The notes under the pieces: model-generated
The model's input: only the letters and a program-made list of their open reading frames with translations
What the model was told of the DNA's origin: nothing
The model's database searches: none
Assembly (NCBI GenBank): GCA_035295665.1
Contig: DATGIQ010000022.1
Coordinates: 1-10,734, forward strand
Direction of reading: 5' to 3'
Source: DATGIQ01 sp035295665
GTDB taxonomy: Bacteria; Planctomycetota; Planctomycetia; Gemmatales; Gemmataceae
Length of the DNA: 10,734 nt
Made by a program: the position numbers and the translations under genes
Shown: one piece after another, positions 1-7,810 of the stretch
Position numbering within the stretch: the first letter of the stretch is position 1
How the letters are laid out: the number at the start of each line of letters is the position of its first letter

Positions 1-54
1 CAGGAGGCGGAGGAGGCCCATAGCGCACCAGAAGCAGACGTAACCGACAGCGAG

Positions 55-137
55 CGGAACGATCAGCAGTCGGTTCGATTCAACAAAAACGGAACGATCA
101 GCTGTCGGAAAAAACGGAACGATCAGCTGTCGGTTCG
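55..137. repeat. Three-copy short direct repeat, partly tandem
   Basis: Three copies of a roughly 19-23 bp unit with core CGGAACGATCAGC(A/T)GTCGG start at 55, 90 and 115. Copies 2 and 3 form a 25-bp tandem (84-108 and 109-133) that matches at 24 of 25 positions. Copies 1 and 3 extend further with TTCG. Each unit is centred on CAGCTG (CAGCAG in copy 1), and the outer GAAC and GTTC of copies 1 and 3 give an imperfect dyad. The block lies directly before the first recognisable gene, whose reading frame stays open through it back to a stop at 41-43. It could be a family of intergenic repeats, a protein-binding array or the scar of a mobile element; nothing here decides between these. Bases 1-54 show no feature I can name. 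Confidence 0.75.
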
Positions 138-148
138 CACCCAATATT

Positions 149-1015
149 GTGATGATCGATCCTTCCCGGGCGTACAACCAGCACTTCGATCCCATCGCGG
201 GTCCAGGACCCAACCAACAAATTGTTGCTTACCCCAACCCCACAGACGCAGGGACAGCCTTCCCTAGTCCCTCCCAGGACGCCCTGGTCGATCCGATCGG
301 CATGGCAGTCAGCCCAAATTTCAAAGATGGGAACGGGGCCACGACCGACCTCTTCGTGCTCGATGGGCGCGCGGGCGGGACCGGGGAAATCCTCGACTTC
401 ACGTTGCCAAGAGCGGGCAGCACCAGCACGACGCTTGGTGGCCCCTACGCCGTTACCGGGCCTGGAATCCTGAACTCTCCTGTTGATATGGCCTACGACC
501 CCAACACGGGAAGTCTCGATGTCGTCGAGGCGGCAGGTGGAGGCACCGTTGTCAGCGTCAGCCTGAGTGGCTCCAGTGGTTCCGTCAATGGCAGTGTCAG
601 TTCGGTCCGAGGATCCGCTGGGCCCATTACGAATCTGGGTAGTGGCGTGGCCGGCATCGCTGTCAATCCAGCGAGCGGGAGTGCTCTTGGAACTATCTAC
701 GTCGATACAGCCGAGACACCGACCGCTCCTGCCCAGGTTTGGCAACTCCAGCCCGGCCCCGATGGCCAGGGTGGGTTCACGTACACATCCAGCACGCTCT
801 CATTACCGGGGCAGGTTCTTAGCAACGCCAAGGGGATGTACTGTGATGGTAGTAACCTTTACATCGCCACGAGCCCCTCTCCCTATCTGACCCCCAGTGA
901 GGCGCAAGCGCTCTCCACGGCCACGGCCGCTCAGCCCCGTGATTCGTCGACGTTTCCCACCGGCATCGTGAAGTATACGCTTGGCACTACTCAGCTGGAC
1001 ACCGCTACTACGTGA
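149..1015 (+). CDS. N-terminal part of a split beta-propeller surface protein (about four blades)
   Basis: This 288-residue frame encodes a low-complexity, Gly/Ser/Thr/Pro-rich protein with about four spaced NHL- or SMP-30-like segments, at roughly residues 48-86, 108-140, 166-203 and 226-280. Each has the pattern 'G(I/M)AV-x-P ... LFVLD or IYVDT ... I-x-x-(F/W)-x-L'. Such segments usually form blades of an extracellular or periplasmic beta-propeller. The GTG at 149 is followed at once by ATG at 152; neither has a Shine-Dalgarno sequence, and there is no signal peptide, so the true 5' end may be lost or lie upstream. The frame ends at TGA 1013-1015, inside a GTGA overlap with the next frame, which continues the same kind of blades. 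I read the two as one gene broken by a one-base frame change, though a translationally coupled pair cannot be excluded. The substrate or partner is unknown. Confidence 0.6.
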   Translation: MMIDPSRAYNQHFDPIAGPGPNQQIVAYPNPTDAGTAFPSPSQDALVDPIGMAVSPNFKDGNGATTDLFVLDGRAGGTGEILDFTLPRAGSTSTTLGGPYAVTGPGILNSPVDMAYDPNTGSLDVVEAAGGGTVVSVSLSGSSGSVNGSVSSVRGSAGPITNLGSGVAGIAVNPASGSALGTIYVDTAETPTAPAQVWQLQPGPDGQGGFTYTSSTLSLPGQVLSNAKGMYCDGSNLYIATSPSPYLTPSEAQALSTATAAQPRDSSTFPTGIVKYTLGTTQLDTATT

Positions 1016-3345
1016 GCGATAGCCTGAACAGTCAGCTGAACGTTCCCTCCGGAATCGCGTTCGATAGTTCGAGGGATTTTCTTTATGCGTTGGATCAAGG
1101 TGGCAATGTCATTGATCAGACTACGCACGGCCAAGTCTACCAGGTCCAGATAACCGGCCCCGGTCCCAACAATGGCAGTTTCAACCTGTATGGCCCCACC
1201 TTCCCATCAGCGGGCGACATGAGCCCGTATGCCCAGCCGGATGCCCTCACGGTCGATTCCGATAATGGCACCGTCTTTGCCTGCACCGAGGGTTCGGGTG
1301 GGAGTGCCGGAGCGATTGTGTCGGTTCCCGCCGGTACCGGCCAACTCCTTAACCCCATCGCCTTGGATAGCTACAGTACGACGCCAGCACACAACCTGAA
1401 TGGCACAAACGGCATCGCTGTAGGCATGGGACCCTATGATTTCACGGAAACAAACGGCGTCAAACACAACACGATCTTCGTCGATTGTCTTAATCCGCAG
1501 ACGAATCAGCCCGCGCCCACGCTGACGGCGTTCCCGGAAGATCCGCACCATTTTGCACTAGATCAGAATCACAATTCAGCGCAGCAGCGTGTCAGCGACG
1601 GTACCGACAGTGGTGCTTCGATGGGTCTCGTTACCGGGTGCCTGGTCTACGATCCTCCCCTCCTGGTGAACTCGGTCAATTTCGAAACCGGTGATTTCAG
1701 TCAGGTAGCCACGCACACCAACGCGACGATCGTGAGCAGCCCGGTGCTGGATGGCAATTACTCCCTCCAGCTCCAGCGGAGCGGTACGGTTGCCAACGCG
1801 GAGATCCGCGGAAACGGCACGACCTACTACAATCTGCCCACTGCCTCCTACAGCTTCGAATTCGGGTATACCTTGAACTCAGGCGACAGCGCCGTCGTGA
1901 ACTTCAACGATACGGCCAGCGGCTACAAAGCCGCCCTGCATTTGAACAGCTCCGACCAGCTGGTTTTCGATGACATCAACGGGAACCCGGTGGCGACCGG
2001 CAGCACGGTGCTGCAGCCCAACTGGATCTATACGATCAGCGCCGTGATCGGGACCGGAACCAATGCGCCCTGGGTCGTCAGCATCAACGGCAACGTCGAA
2101 ATGAGCGGCACCGGCAACCTCGGCACGAACAACAACGGCGCCCTTGAACTCGGCGGGAATCGCGCCTACACAAGCACTTACTATTACGACGATGTCCAGA
2201 TCTCCGCAATCGGCGTGGGCGGTCCGCCGATGGTGGCGCCGGCGTTGAACCAAACCGTGAACGAGGGGGCGGCGCATTCCTTCAACGTCGGAGCCTTCCG
2301 CGATATGGGCCCCGGTCCATGGACGGCAACGGTCAACTGGGGCGATGGCACGGGTGCCACGTTGCCAGCCCCGTCAGCGCCGGGCTCGCTCGGAAACTAT
2401 TCCCACACGTACACCGAAGAAGGCACGTACACCGTGACCGTCCTGGTTGCTGATACGGGCGACAATGCCACGGGTTCCGTAACCTTTGCGATCACCGTGC
2501 TGGACGCGGCGCTGACAGCCACGCCTGCCAGTGTCAGCACTACGGCGGGGGCGCCCTATAGCGGGCCGGTCGCGACCTTTACGGATCCCGGTGGAGCGGA
2601 GCCCAATGATGGCACGCATTACTCGGCCAGCATCAACTGGGGCGATAACACCGCGGCATCGGCCGCCACGATCACCTTCAGCAATGGCGTGTTCACGGTC
2701 AATGGCACCCACACCTATGGCCAGCCCACCACGTACACGATCACCGCCCAGGTCCTGCATGAAGGATGGATCGTTTCGGTGCAAAGCCAGGCCACGGTGG
2801 CCAGTCTCGGTCAATTCGTGCCCGCTGGCATGGTCAAGCCGAGCAGCTTCTGGGAAGGGCTCCAGGGGCAGGAGCTGATCCGCCAATTCGGGTTCACGAG
2901 CAGTAACCAGACTTTGGGCCAGTGGCTGTCCACCACGTTGCCCAACCTCTACGGGGGCGCGGGCGGTGGTGCGAATCTGAGTTCCTTTACCAATGCCCAG
3001 ATCGGTACGTATTACCAGAGCCTGTTCCTACACCCGCAAGGGGGGAACCGCTTGGATGCGGAGGTCCTCGCCACGGCCCTGGAAGTCTTCACCACAACTT
3101 CCTCCTTGGGCGGCACGTTGGGACAGAACTATGGCTTTACGGTCAATAGTAATGGCCTGGGCGCCTACTGGTGGAACGTCGGTAGCAGCGGACAGGCCTT
3201 CAACATACCCAATAACGATGCGATCAACGTGTTCCAGATTCTGCTCGCCGCCAATAGTAATGCCGTGAGCGGCGAACCGTGGGGTACCGATACCACCCTC
3301 CGGAGTGAAGCCTACGCCGTTTTCTCCGGAATCAACGGCGGCTAA
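1012..3345 (+). CDS. PKD-domain surface protein, main part of the split gene (blades, lectin-like domain, 2 PKD, C-terminal module)
   Basis: This frame encodes 777 residues from GTG 1012. Residues 11-48, 76-107 and 131-175 are three more propeller-like segments continuing those of the preceding frame. Residues about 220-397 form a beta-rich, LamG/concanavalin-like region that begins with a FETGDFS motif and ends YYYDDVQI. Residues about 410-496 and 499-595 are two PKD domains, with VNWGDG (441-446) plus HTYTEEGTYTVTV (465-477), and INWGDN (541-546) plus HTYGQPTTYTI (567-577). Residues about 598-777 are a conserved-looking C-terminal module with FWEGLQGQ at 613, LGQWLSTTLPNLYG, LDAEVLATALEVF and a final NAVSGEPWGTDTTLR...VFSGINGG; I recall this type at the ends of large planctomycete exoproteins. 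The protein lacks its own signal peptide, and GTG 1012 has no convincing ribosome binding site, which favours a frame-shifted continuation of the upstream frame over a separate gene. The role is probably extracellular or cell-surface binding; the ligand is unknown. Confidence 0.75.
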   Translation: MSDSLNSQLNVPSGIAFDSSRDFLYALDQGGNVIDQTTHGQVYQVQITGPGPNNGSFNLYGPTFPSAGDMSPYAQPDALTVDSDNGTVFACTEGSGGSAGAIVSVPAGTGQLLNPIALDSYSTTPAHNLNGTNGIAVGMGPYDFTETNGVKHNTIFVDCLNPQTNQPAPTLTAFPEDPHHFALDQNHNSAQQRVSDGTDSGASMGLVTGCLVYDPPLLVNSVNFETGDFSQVATHTNATIVSSPVLDGNYSLQLQRSGTVANAEIRGNGTTYYNLPTASYSFEFGYTLNSGDSAVVNFNDTASGYKAALHLNSSDQLVFDDINGNPVATGSTVLQPNWIYTISAVIGTGTNAPWVVSINGNVEMSGTGNLGTNNNGALELGGNRAYTSTYYYDDVQISAIGVGGPPMVAPALNQTVNEGAAHSFNVGAFRDMGPGPWTATVNWGDGTGATLPAPSAPGSLGNYSHTYTEEGTYTVTVLVADTGDNATGSVTFAITVLDAALTATPASVSTTAGAPYSGPVATFTDPGGAEPNDGTHYSASINWGDNTAASAATITFSNGVFTVNGTHTYGQPTTYTITAQVLHEGWIVSVQSQATVASLGQFVPAGMVKPSSFWEGLQGQELIRQFGFTSSNQTLGQWLSTTLPNLYGGAGGGANLSSFTNAQIGTYYQSLFLHPQGGNRLDAEVLATALEVFTTTSSLGGTLGQNYGFTVNSNGLGAYWWNVGSSGQAFNIPNNDAINVFQILLAANSNAVSGEPWGTDTTLRSEAYAVFSGINGG

Positions 3346-3555
3346 TGCCCCAACGACATGCGACCGGAATCGACCCGTCAGGTGGCGCGAGCGGCGAATG
3401 AAAAGGCACGCACGGACCGGGCGCAATTCCTTGGTTGGGGATCTGGACGTGGATTTTCATTCCTATCTCCAGGCTACCTCCTGACCGAAGGATTTCGACC
3501 CAAGTTATAGCTACACAGCCAAATGGACCAAATGGACTCCGAAAGCGGATATTCC

Positions 3556-3584
3556 TTGACCACTGCCACCGCATGCGTTAAGAG
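3556..3584 (+). promoter_or_regulatory. Weak candidate promoter upstream of the DUF1559 gene
   Basis: TTGACC at 3556-3561 (5 of 6 matches to the sigma-70 -35 consensus) is followed after 17 bp by TAAGAG at 3579-3584, which matches only 3 of 6 at -10. A start near 3591 would leave a leader of about 33 bases before the preferred ATG at 3624. The rest of the 278-bp spacer (3346-3623) shows no gene and no clear terminator for the gene before it; an AAATGGAC pair lies near 3522-3538. Planctomycete promoters are poorly defined, so this is only a candidate. Confidence 0.25.
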
Positions 3585-3610
3585 ACTGAGATGCGGGGTC
3601 GATTCAACCC

Positions 3611-3623
3611 GGGAGGGTTTGCC

Positions 3624-3626
<3 letters not shown>
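3611..3626 (+). promoter_or_regulatory. Ribosome binding site that sets the DUF1559 start at 3624
   Basis: GGGAGGG at 3611-3617 lies 6 bases before ATG 3624-3626, an ideal Shine-Dalgarno arrangement. The in-frame ATG at 3591 would add 11 residues (MRGRFNPGGFA) but has only a weak GAG-type sequence in front of it. Confidence 0.75.
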
Positions 3627-4588
<962 letters not shown>

Positions 4589-4589
<1 letters not shown>

Positions 4590-5059
4590 TGTCCACGCCA
4601 CGCGGGAAGCGCAGGTCGGCTGTGGGGTCCATCCTGCTCGGGAGTTGCCTCGGCTGGATGGTGATTGGGTGCGGCGGTTCTCCACGTGCGGCCGTCCTGG
4701 GCAAGGTCACGATCGACGGTGCGCCGTTGCCGGAGGGGAGCATCATCTTTATTCCCGTAGATCGAACTTCGGGGCAGACGGCCGGTGCGAAAATCGTTCA
4801 GGGAGAATACGAGATTGCCGCGGAACAGGGGCCCCTTCCGGGAGCATACGAGGTGCAGATCCGGGCCGTTCGCCCCACTGGCAAGAAAGTCTGGGACGGC
4901 ATGGGCGATGACCGGGCCCCTGCCGGCCAGAAGAACATGGTTGACCAGATCGCCTCGTATCTGCCGGTGCGCTACAACGACCGGACCGAGCTGCGCGCCA
5001 AGATCGAGCCCGGGAAGGTCAACCAGTGCGACTACGCGCTCCAGCTGGGCAAAAAATGA
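4589..5059 (+). CDS. Small lipoprotein with a carboxypeptidase-regulatory-like (transthyretin-like) fold
   Basis: The 156-residue product has a basic N-terminus, a short hydrophobic stretch and a lipobox VIGC with Cys28 followed by GGS. LGSC ending at Cys20 is a second possible lipobox but has a shorter hydrophobic run before it. The rest resembles the beta-sandwich found in small planctomycete lipoproteins encoded after DUF1559 genes: LGKVTIDGAPLPEGSIIFIP (38-57), a GEYEI turn (72-76), LPGAYEVQIRAVR (83-95) and a terminal acidic/basic segment with LPVRYND and a TELRAKI strand. The start ATG overlaps the DUF1559 stop (TGATG), indicating coupled translation and a shared envelope role. The frame is open further upstream, but that part runs antiphase through the DUF1559 gene and is not real. 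The specific function is unknown. Confidence 0.9.
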
Positions 5060-5076
5060 GCCCTGGATCGGCCAAC

Positions 5077-5097
5077 AGCACCGCTCCAACAGGTGCT
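5077..5097. terminator. Small hairpin between convergent genes, possible bidirectional terminator
   Basis: AGCACC (5077-5082) and GGTGCT (5092-5097) form a perfect 6-bp stem with a 9-base loop, lying between the ends of the convergent lipoprotein and DUF1501 genes and overlapping the DUF1501 stop codon (5096-5098). There is no T-run next to the stem on either strand, so a classical intrinsic terminator is not proven. Confidence 0.3.
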
Positions 5098-6334
5098 AAC
5101 TCCGGAACAGCGGCATCTTGGCGAACACTCCGCCCAGCACCGATTGGCTCGGGAGACCAAGCCAGTCTTCGAGAACGCTGGCATAGACGCGGCGGAAATC
5201 GGTCGTCATCTTGAGATCGCCGTCTTGCAAGTCGAGCAACCGCGGGGTTTCGCCGACGAGCCCCGCCCGTACCCTGGGGCCGGCCAAGAAGACCGGGCCA
5301 GCGGTGCCGTGGTCGGTCCCCTGCGAGCCGTTTTCCTGCACCCGCCGTCCGAACTCGCTGAAGCAGAGCACCACGACTCGATCCGCCAACTTTGCCGCCG
5401 CCAAGTCATCCAGGAACGCTCTCAGGGCGCCGGATAACTCGCTCAGCAAATTGGCGTGCTGCTCCCGCTGCACATAGTGTGTATCGTAGCTTCCCTGGGA
5501 TGTGTAGAAAAAGCGTGTGCTGCCGCCACCCTTGATGAGCCGGGCGATGACCCGCAACCGTTCCGCTAAGCCGGACACGGGATAACGGACACCCCTATCC
5601 TCGGCACGGAGCACTTCCGCCATCCGCTCCGCCGTCGCATACGCATCCAGGGTACTGCGGTGCACAAAACGGGCCAGCTCCCCACCCGGCGACTCCCCCA
5701 TACTGGTCGCACGGACACCACCTGGGAGTGTGAGAACAGAATCCTCCGGGCGGGTGATGGCCGAGGCGACCGAGCGCCGGCTCCGCAGCGCCACCGGCAC
5801 CGCTCCGCTACCGACGAAGAACGCCCCCGCTGCGCCGTCCGCCGGCTTGGGGCTTTCGTCCAGCGCCTGGCCGATCCAGCCATAGACCGCTTTATCTTCC
5901 ACGACGGCAATGTCCTCCTTGAAGCGGGGAAGATCGACCTTCGCGCTGTGCCAAATCGTCATGGACCGGAAGTGAGAACGCGACGGGTTCGGGTAGCCGA
6001 CCCCTTGTACGATGGCCAGCCGGCCGCTTTCCAGGAGCTTCGCGGCGTCGGCCATCGCCGGATGCAAGCCAACTTCCGTGGCGATTGTGTACAACCGGTC
6101 GGCGGGCAGACGGAGCGCTGTGCGGTACTTGGCATAGCCCTCATCATTGAACGGCACGACGGTGTTGATGCCATCGTTGCCGCCGTCGAGCTGAATCACG
6201 ACCAAGATTCGGCCGTCGTGCGCCGGTTCGGCGGTTCGAGCCGCCTGGGACAGGAACGCCGGAACCGTCGGGGCCAACGCAATCAAGGAGGATGCCCGCA
6301 GGCTGGTTCGCAGGAAGGTGCGTCGGGAGAACAT
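5096..6334 (-). CDS. DUF1501 family protein with Tat signal
   Basis: The 412-residue product begins with a twin-arginine signal (SRRTFLR, residues 3-9, then a hydrophobic stretch to about residue 28 and possible cleavage near AARTA at 31-35), so it is probably exported folded. The family features of DUF1501, which belongs to the alkaline phosphatase/sulfatase-like fold group, are present: VVIQLDGGNDGINTVVPF (45-62, with DGGND), GVGYPNPSRSHFRS (111-124), SYDTH (282-286), a CFSEFGRR segment (324-331) and GTDHGTAG (339-346). The conserved Asp and His residues suggest metal binding, but no reaction is established. ATG 6334 is preferred over ATG 6361 because GCGAGGA lies 6 bases before it and because it puts the Tat motif at the very start. 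It is the last gene of the minus-strand unit, 97 bp after the DUF1800 gene; these two families are often neighbours and presumably work together. Confidence 0.93.
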   Translation of the reverse strand: MFSRRTFLRTSLRASSLIALAPTVPAFLSQAARTAEPAHDGRILVVIQLDGGNDGINTVVPFNDEGYAKYRTALRLPADRLYTIATEVGLHPAMADAAKLLESGRLAIVQGVGYPNPSRSHFRSMTIWHSAKVDLPRFKEDIAVVEDKAVYGWIGQALDESPKPADGAAGAFFVGSGAVPVALRSRRSVASAITRPEDSVLTLPGGVRATSMGESPGGELARFVHRSTLDAYATAERMAEVLRAEDRGVRYPVSGLAERLRVIARLIKGGGSTRFFYTSQGSYDTHYVQREQHANLLSELSGALRAFLDDLAAAKLADRVVVLCFSEFGRRVQENGSQGTDHGTAGPVFLAGPRVRAGLVGETPRLLDLQDGDLKMTTDFRRVYASVLEDWLGLPSQSVLGGVFAKMPLFRS

Positions 6335-6347
6335 GGTTGGTCCTCGC
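6335..6347 (-). promoter_or_regulatory. Ribosome binding site that sets the DUF1501 start at 6334
   Basis: On the minus strand GCGAGGA (6347-6341) is followed after 6 bases by ATG at 6334. The longer frame from 6361 would add MTLISRGPT before the Tat signal, would start next to the large hairpin, and has no comparable site. Confidence 0.7.
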
Positions 6348-6362
6348 GAGATGAGGGTCAAG

Positions 6363-6427
6363 TTTCGCGGCAGTTCGTAGAACCGCGCGGTGTTGTGCCT
6401 CGCGCGGTTCTACGAACTGCCGCGAAA
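6363..6427. repeat. Perfect inverted repeat, 27-bp arms, 11-base loop, between DUF1800 and DUF1501
   Basis: The left arm (6363-6389) and right arm (6401-6427) are exact reverse complements over 27 bp, separated by 11 bases (6390-6400). The arms are GC-rich in the inner part (CGCGCGG) and end in TTTCGCGG/CCGCGAAA. On the minus-strand transcript the hairpin would begin 4 bases after the DUF1800 stop codon and end 28 bases before the DUF1501 ATG. No T-run follows it, so it does not look like a standard terminator. It may be an mRNA-stabilising or partial-termination element that uncouples the two genes, or a small palindromic repeat element inserted in the operon. Confidence 0.9.
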
Positions 6428-6431
6428 ACAA

Positions 6432-7796
6432 CTAGGCCATCTGGACTTCCGGGGACGCCAGGATCAGGGCGATGCCGGCGCGAACGGTGTCCAGCTCCGG
6501 CTTCGCCTTCGGGCCAACGGCTGCGAGGAGTCGTTGGCGCCAGACAGCGTCCGGCGGCATTCCCGTCAACAGCTCGGCGCAAAACGTCAGGATGTCTTCG
6601 AGGTTCTGGCCCCGTCCGTGTCGCTGGGCCAACGCAATGCCATCCAGAGGAACGGGCCGGGCCGAGAGCTGGCCCGCGACGAGCGCCAAGGCGTAGTTGG
6701 CGCGGCCAATGATCGCCTGGCTCGTGAGCCAGGCACGGCCGCCCGGCCAACCGCCCACGTTCGGCGGGTAGAAGAGATCCTGCCCCAGCCGTGCGGCCCA
6801 CTCGGCCAGCACCAGGCTGCTGGGCGGCGGGTCGAAGCGTTCCAGTGCTCGGGCCGTGCCAACGAGGAACTCTACCGGTCCCAGCACACGGCTGCCCAGG
6901 TTGGCATCGGCGAAGAAGGCACGGGAACGGAGCACCGTCTCAAGAGCCCAGCCGATGTGGAGATCGTGTTGACGCAAGCCAGCAGCCAGGGCGGCGCGGG
7001 CTGCGGCATCGACGGCCCTCTCGCCCATCAGCCAGTCGCACAATCGCCAGGCCAGGCGTTCGGCCGTCGCTGGATGTTCCAGGAGAAAACGCACCAAGTC
7101 ATCGCCGCGCCAACGTCCCCGATGCCCCAGAATGGTCTTCTCGCCGTTGTCGTGGCCGGGAGTCCAGTCGCGAAATTCCCCCTGTGCGATTTTCCATCCC
7201 GTCAGGGCGCGGGCGGCTTCCTTGACGTCGGTCTCGGTGTAGTGGCCCACACCAAGCGTAAACAGCTCCATCAGCTCGCGGGCCAGATTCTCGTTGGGAT
7301 TCTCCTTGCGGTTGGCCGGGGCGTCGAGCCAGATGAGCAAGGCGGGATCATGAACCACTGCCTGGAGAAGCTCGCCGAACGGCCCCTGGCCAAGCGTGCG
7401 GAAAATCTCGTTTTGGCGGCGCATCGCTAGCGGGTTGTTGACCTTGTCGTTGCTGGTGGCGAAGTGGTTGTGCCAAAGCAACGTGAGGCGTTCGCCGAGC
7501 GGGTCGGGACCCTGGACCATGCGGTAGACCCACCAGGCCTTTAGCCGTCCCGGCGACTGTGCGCTCTCTGCCAGCTGCTGAGCGACGCTGTGGAAGTTCT
7601 CCGGGATCCGTTCGCGCGTTTGGCCGTGCAGCAAGCGGTCGATGCTCCTGTCCGGCCCTTCGCGGAGGTCGCGCTGGAGTTCGCTCCACGTGGCGGCGAA
7701 TCCGGCGCGGCGGTGGAGATGAACCACACGGCGTAGGTTCCAGGGCGCCTCGTCGCTGGGCGTATAGGGGTCCCAGTGGGTCGCTGGCAAGGACAT
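6432..7796 (-). CDS. DUF1800 family protein
   Basis: The 454-residue product matches the DUF1800 family, whose biochemical role is unknown. Visible family features are an N-terminal LRRVVHLHRRAGFAATWSEL (21-40), the GERLTLLWHNHFATS core (101-115), NPLAMRRQNEIFR (121-133), LLIWLDAPANRKENPNENLARELMELFTLG (153-182), TETDVKEAARALTGWK (187-202), GHRGRW (224-229) and LFYPPNVGGWPGG with a following W (341-356). No clear signal peptide or membrane segment is seen. The start at 7796 is fixed by a strong ribosome binding site; the frame stays open to 8105, but that extension runs through the 3' end of the sigma-fusion gene. It lies 11 bp after that gene and 97 bp before DUF1501 in the same direction, so the three are probably one operon. 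Confidence 0.93.
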   Translation of the reverse strand: MSLPATHWDPYTPSDEAPWNLRRVVHLHRRAGFAATWSELQRDLREGPDRSIDRLLHGQTRERIPENFHSVAQQLAESAQSPGRLKAWWVYRMVQGPDPLGERLTLLWHNHFATSNDKVNNPLAMRRQNEIFRTLGQGPFGELLQAVVHDPALLIWLDAPANRKENPNENLARELMELFTLGVGHYTETDVKEAARALTGWKIAQGEFRDWTPGHDNGEKTILGHRGRWRGDDLVRFLLEHPATAERLAWRLCDWLMGERAVDAAARAALAAGLRQHDLHIGWALETVLRSRAFFADANLGSRVLGPVEFLVGTARALERFDPPPSSLVLAEWAARLGQDLFYPPNVGGWPGGRAWLTSQAIIGRANYALALVAGQLSARPVPLDGIALAQRHGRGQNLEDILTFCAELLTGMPPDAVWRQRLLAAVGPKAKPELDTVRAGIALILASPEVQMA

Positions 7797-7810
7797 GGGA
7801 AGCCTCCTTA
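7797..7810 (-). promoter_or_regulatory. DUF1800 ribosome binding site overlapping the sigma-fusion stop codon
   Basis: On the minus strand the stop TAA (7810-7808) shares two bases with AAGGAGG (7809-7803), which lies 6 bases before ATG 7796. A ribosome finishing the sigma fusion would sit on this site, so translation of the two genes is probably coupled. Confidence 0.8.

Noticed and set aside
55..137. A CRISPR array
   Set aside because: The repeat units lie only 35 and 25 bp apart, leaving no proper spacers, and there are no cas genes.
1..267. A possible 3' end of an upstream gene in frame 1, open from the window edge to a TAG at 265-267
   Set aside because: The translation crosses the repeats and then the surface-protein gene in another frame, with no recognisable domain.
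6363..6427. Terminal inverted repeats of an insertion sequence
   Set aside because: Only 11 bases lie between the arms, so there is no room for a transposase; no target-site duplication was identified.
5660..7430. Long plus-strand open frames of about 350 codons opposite DUF1501 and DUF1800
   Set aside because: They are antisense to well-supported genes, rich in Arg/Gly/Ala as expected from GC-rich antisense frames, and show no recognisable domain.
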